Assembly (NCBI RefSeq): GCF_009363535.1
Contig: NZ_CP045369.1
Span: forward strand, 2,305,001-2,369,000
Length of the DNA: 64,000 nt
Direction: 5' to 3'
From: Microbulbifer sp. THAF38
GTDB taxonomy: Bacteria; Pseudomonadota; Gammaproteobacteria; Pseudomonadales; Cellvibrionaceae
Of the stretch, positions 63,901 to 64,000 are shown piece after piece. The position numbers and the translations under genes were made by a program. Numbering within the stretch: position 1 is the stretch's first letter; each line of letters begins with the position of its first letter. The notes under the pieces are model-generated. The model did no database searches. It was not told the origin of the DNA and worked only from the letters and a program-made list of their open reading frames with translations.

Positions 63901-64000
63901 GACGACAGACTCAATGCTTTCTTTGTTATCGAGAACCTTGGCAACCTGTTAAACGACGAATGGGGAGTAATGTACGAGGGTGCCTTCCCACGCTTCCAGG
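60994..64000 (+). CDS. TonB-dependent receptor, Oar-like, 5' part (runs off the window)
   Basis: Open from ATG 60994 to the last base without a stop: more than 1,000 residues. Signal peptide ends at SHAQ (about residue 29). A carboxypeptidase-regulatory-like domain follows (about 33-110: IRGSITGNGGEVISDAKVTV), then a plug with GRDIKDLLRLDPRVYIDEAN and VDGVRMNDNFGLNSNGYPTE, and a long barrel rich in aromatic strands. This is the Oar/CirA-like group, linked in various bacteria to uptake of peptides or oligosaccharides or to protein export. AGGA lies 8-10 bases before the ATG. The C-terminal barrel end lies outside the window. Confidence 0.93.
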   Translation, partial: MKPSIFRRMCLSAAIISAIGSTQVSHAQETAAAIRGSITGNGGEVISDAKVTVIHTPSNSRRTTQVGESGQFNLSGLRVGGPYTVTVESDQGKRVLEDIYLSVGDTLPLMLTLGSSSLEEVSVLGQALSSSRLAVGPSSHFNSDDLKSAPTGGRDIKDLLRLDPRVYIDEANADSIQCAGANPRFNSLTVDGVRMNDNFGLNSNGYPTERMPFSYDAIDQVAVELAPFDVQYGGFSACNINAVTKSGSNEWHGSFFYDYTDDGFRGDSLEGEDINVAKFDEKRYNATLGGAIIEDKLFFFAAYEKLDGVATFDRGPVGSNAATEVQGVSQAQLDEIVRISNEVYGYNPGSLPSSLPEEDEKLLVKFDWNISENHRAALTYNYNDGFSIAEADGDPDELELSNHYYERGAELNAYVVQLFSDWSDIFSTEMKIGYSELDNRQISLGGTDFGEVQISTSYDHDNDGSDTDATVYLGADDSRHANKLSYDNLTFKLAGKLLLGEHNLTAGYEHENFDIYNLFIQEAAGEYRFSSIENFEQGVADRIIYENASGTNNILDAAAEFSYDIDTLYVQDEYTFANVDLTVVAGLRYDRYSSDDKPVANTDFTTAYGFSNQHTMDGLDLLQPRLGLSWNVDDNLELHGGVGLYSGGNPNVWISNNYSNNGVIQIEANDYSGTPLFDMDWTGIGAPIFDVPQSLYNQVASGDGSLGGVNMMDPDFEIPSVWKYALGGSYEFESGYLLSADYLYSDYNDAAIIQDLSLEQISTAADGRPVYANANGRRGDYMLTNVKGDSGYSSVISLGLSKSFDFGLNVAVGYAYTDAEDVNPMTSSVAYSNYTTIATVDAQDPGTATSNYVVPHRFTLKLDYAREFLAGYETRFTLFGSANEGVPYSYTFSNYIFGDGGRGRGLLYVPTGLDDANVVFGDDFDTDAFFAWVDSEDLDSGTMERNSLSSDWWSKFDLRIDQELPGWRADDRLNAFFVIENLGNLLNDEWGVMYEGAFPRFQ

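Overview
The window looks like chromosome from a Gram-negative, probably marine gammaproteobacterium of the Cellvibrionales type (Microbulbifer-like). This is an inference from gene content: large TonB-dependent receptors, a Gcw_chp-type outer-membrane protein, many BCCT transporters, Tat-exported periplasmic redox enzymes, an ArsJ-type arsenic operon, and no rRNA or tRNA genes to test it. The GC content appears close to 50%.

Layout. Positions 1-11,282 hold four BCCT-family transporters (one cut by the window edge, three close paralogues that all seem to start at TTG), an outer-membrane porin-like protein, an M15 peptidase, and a cold-shock protein next to an RNase R. Positions 11,283-14,600 hold a divergent pair, a KfrA-like coiled-coil DNA-binding protein and a tyrosine recombinase, with a 28-bp dif-like inverted repeat between them, followed by an unknown secreted protein. 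Positions 14,600-19,600 hold a flavodoxin-like protein, a small MscS channel, two gene relics (GST and isochorismatase families), an azoreductase and a metallophosphatase. Positions 19,770-25,070 hold an RND efflux pump and a divergent TetR regulator.

A glycosylasparaginase-type gene is split in two (25,147-25,561 and 28,429-29,032) by a 2,867-bp insertion flanked by an 8-bp duplication, CTAAGATG. The insertion carries a TopAI/YjhX-like toxin gene, a GNAT (YjhQ-like) gene broken by one in-frame stop, a second intact GNAT gene and an IS30-family element whose right end is the insertion boundary.

Positions 29,064-43,102 read as a carbohydrate-oxidation locus on the minus strand: a TonB-dependent receptor, a Tat-exported gluconate-2-dehydrogenase-subunit-3-like protein with a GMC dehydrogenase, two xylose-isomerase-like TIM-barrel proteins, a stand-alone TatA, a DUF1080 lipoprotein, a LacI regulator, an MFS transporter, a Gfo/Idh/MocA oxidoreductase and an FAD oxidase. 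Perfect TGTAACCGGTTACA palindromes lie before the GMC gene and before the Gfo/Idh gene, so one LacI-type regulator probably controls both blocks. The set resembles periplasmic 3-keto-glycoside oxidation pathways.

Positions 43,244-51,233 hold a small membrane protein, a lipocalin, the tail-specific protease Prc, exonuclease III and an arsenic operon (LMW-phosphatase-like arsenate reductase, ArsR, GAPDH, ArsJ) that should convert arsenate to 1-arseno-3-phosphoglycerate and export it. Positions 51,594-57,712 are a minus-strand block: a polysaccharide deacetylase, cytochrome b561, two unknown membrane proteins, and an operon of cytochrome c5, aldonolactone-oxidase-like flavoprotein and PLP-dependent aldolase/deaminase-like protein, the last two with Tat-like signals. 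The window ends with a secreted EEP-domain phosphodiesterase carrying a fascin-like beta-trefoil, an S1/P1 nuclease and an Oar-like TonB-dependent receptor that runs off the right edge.
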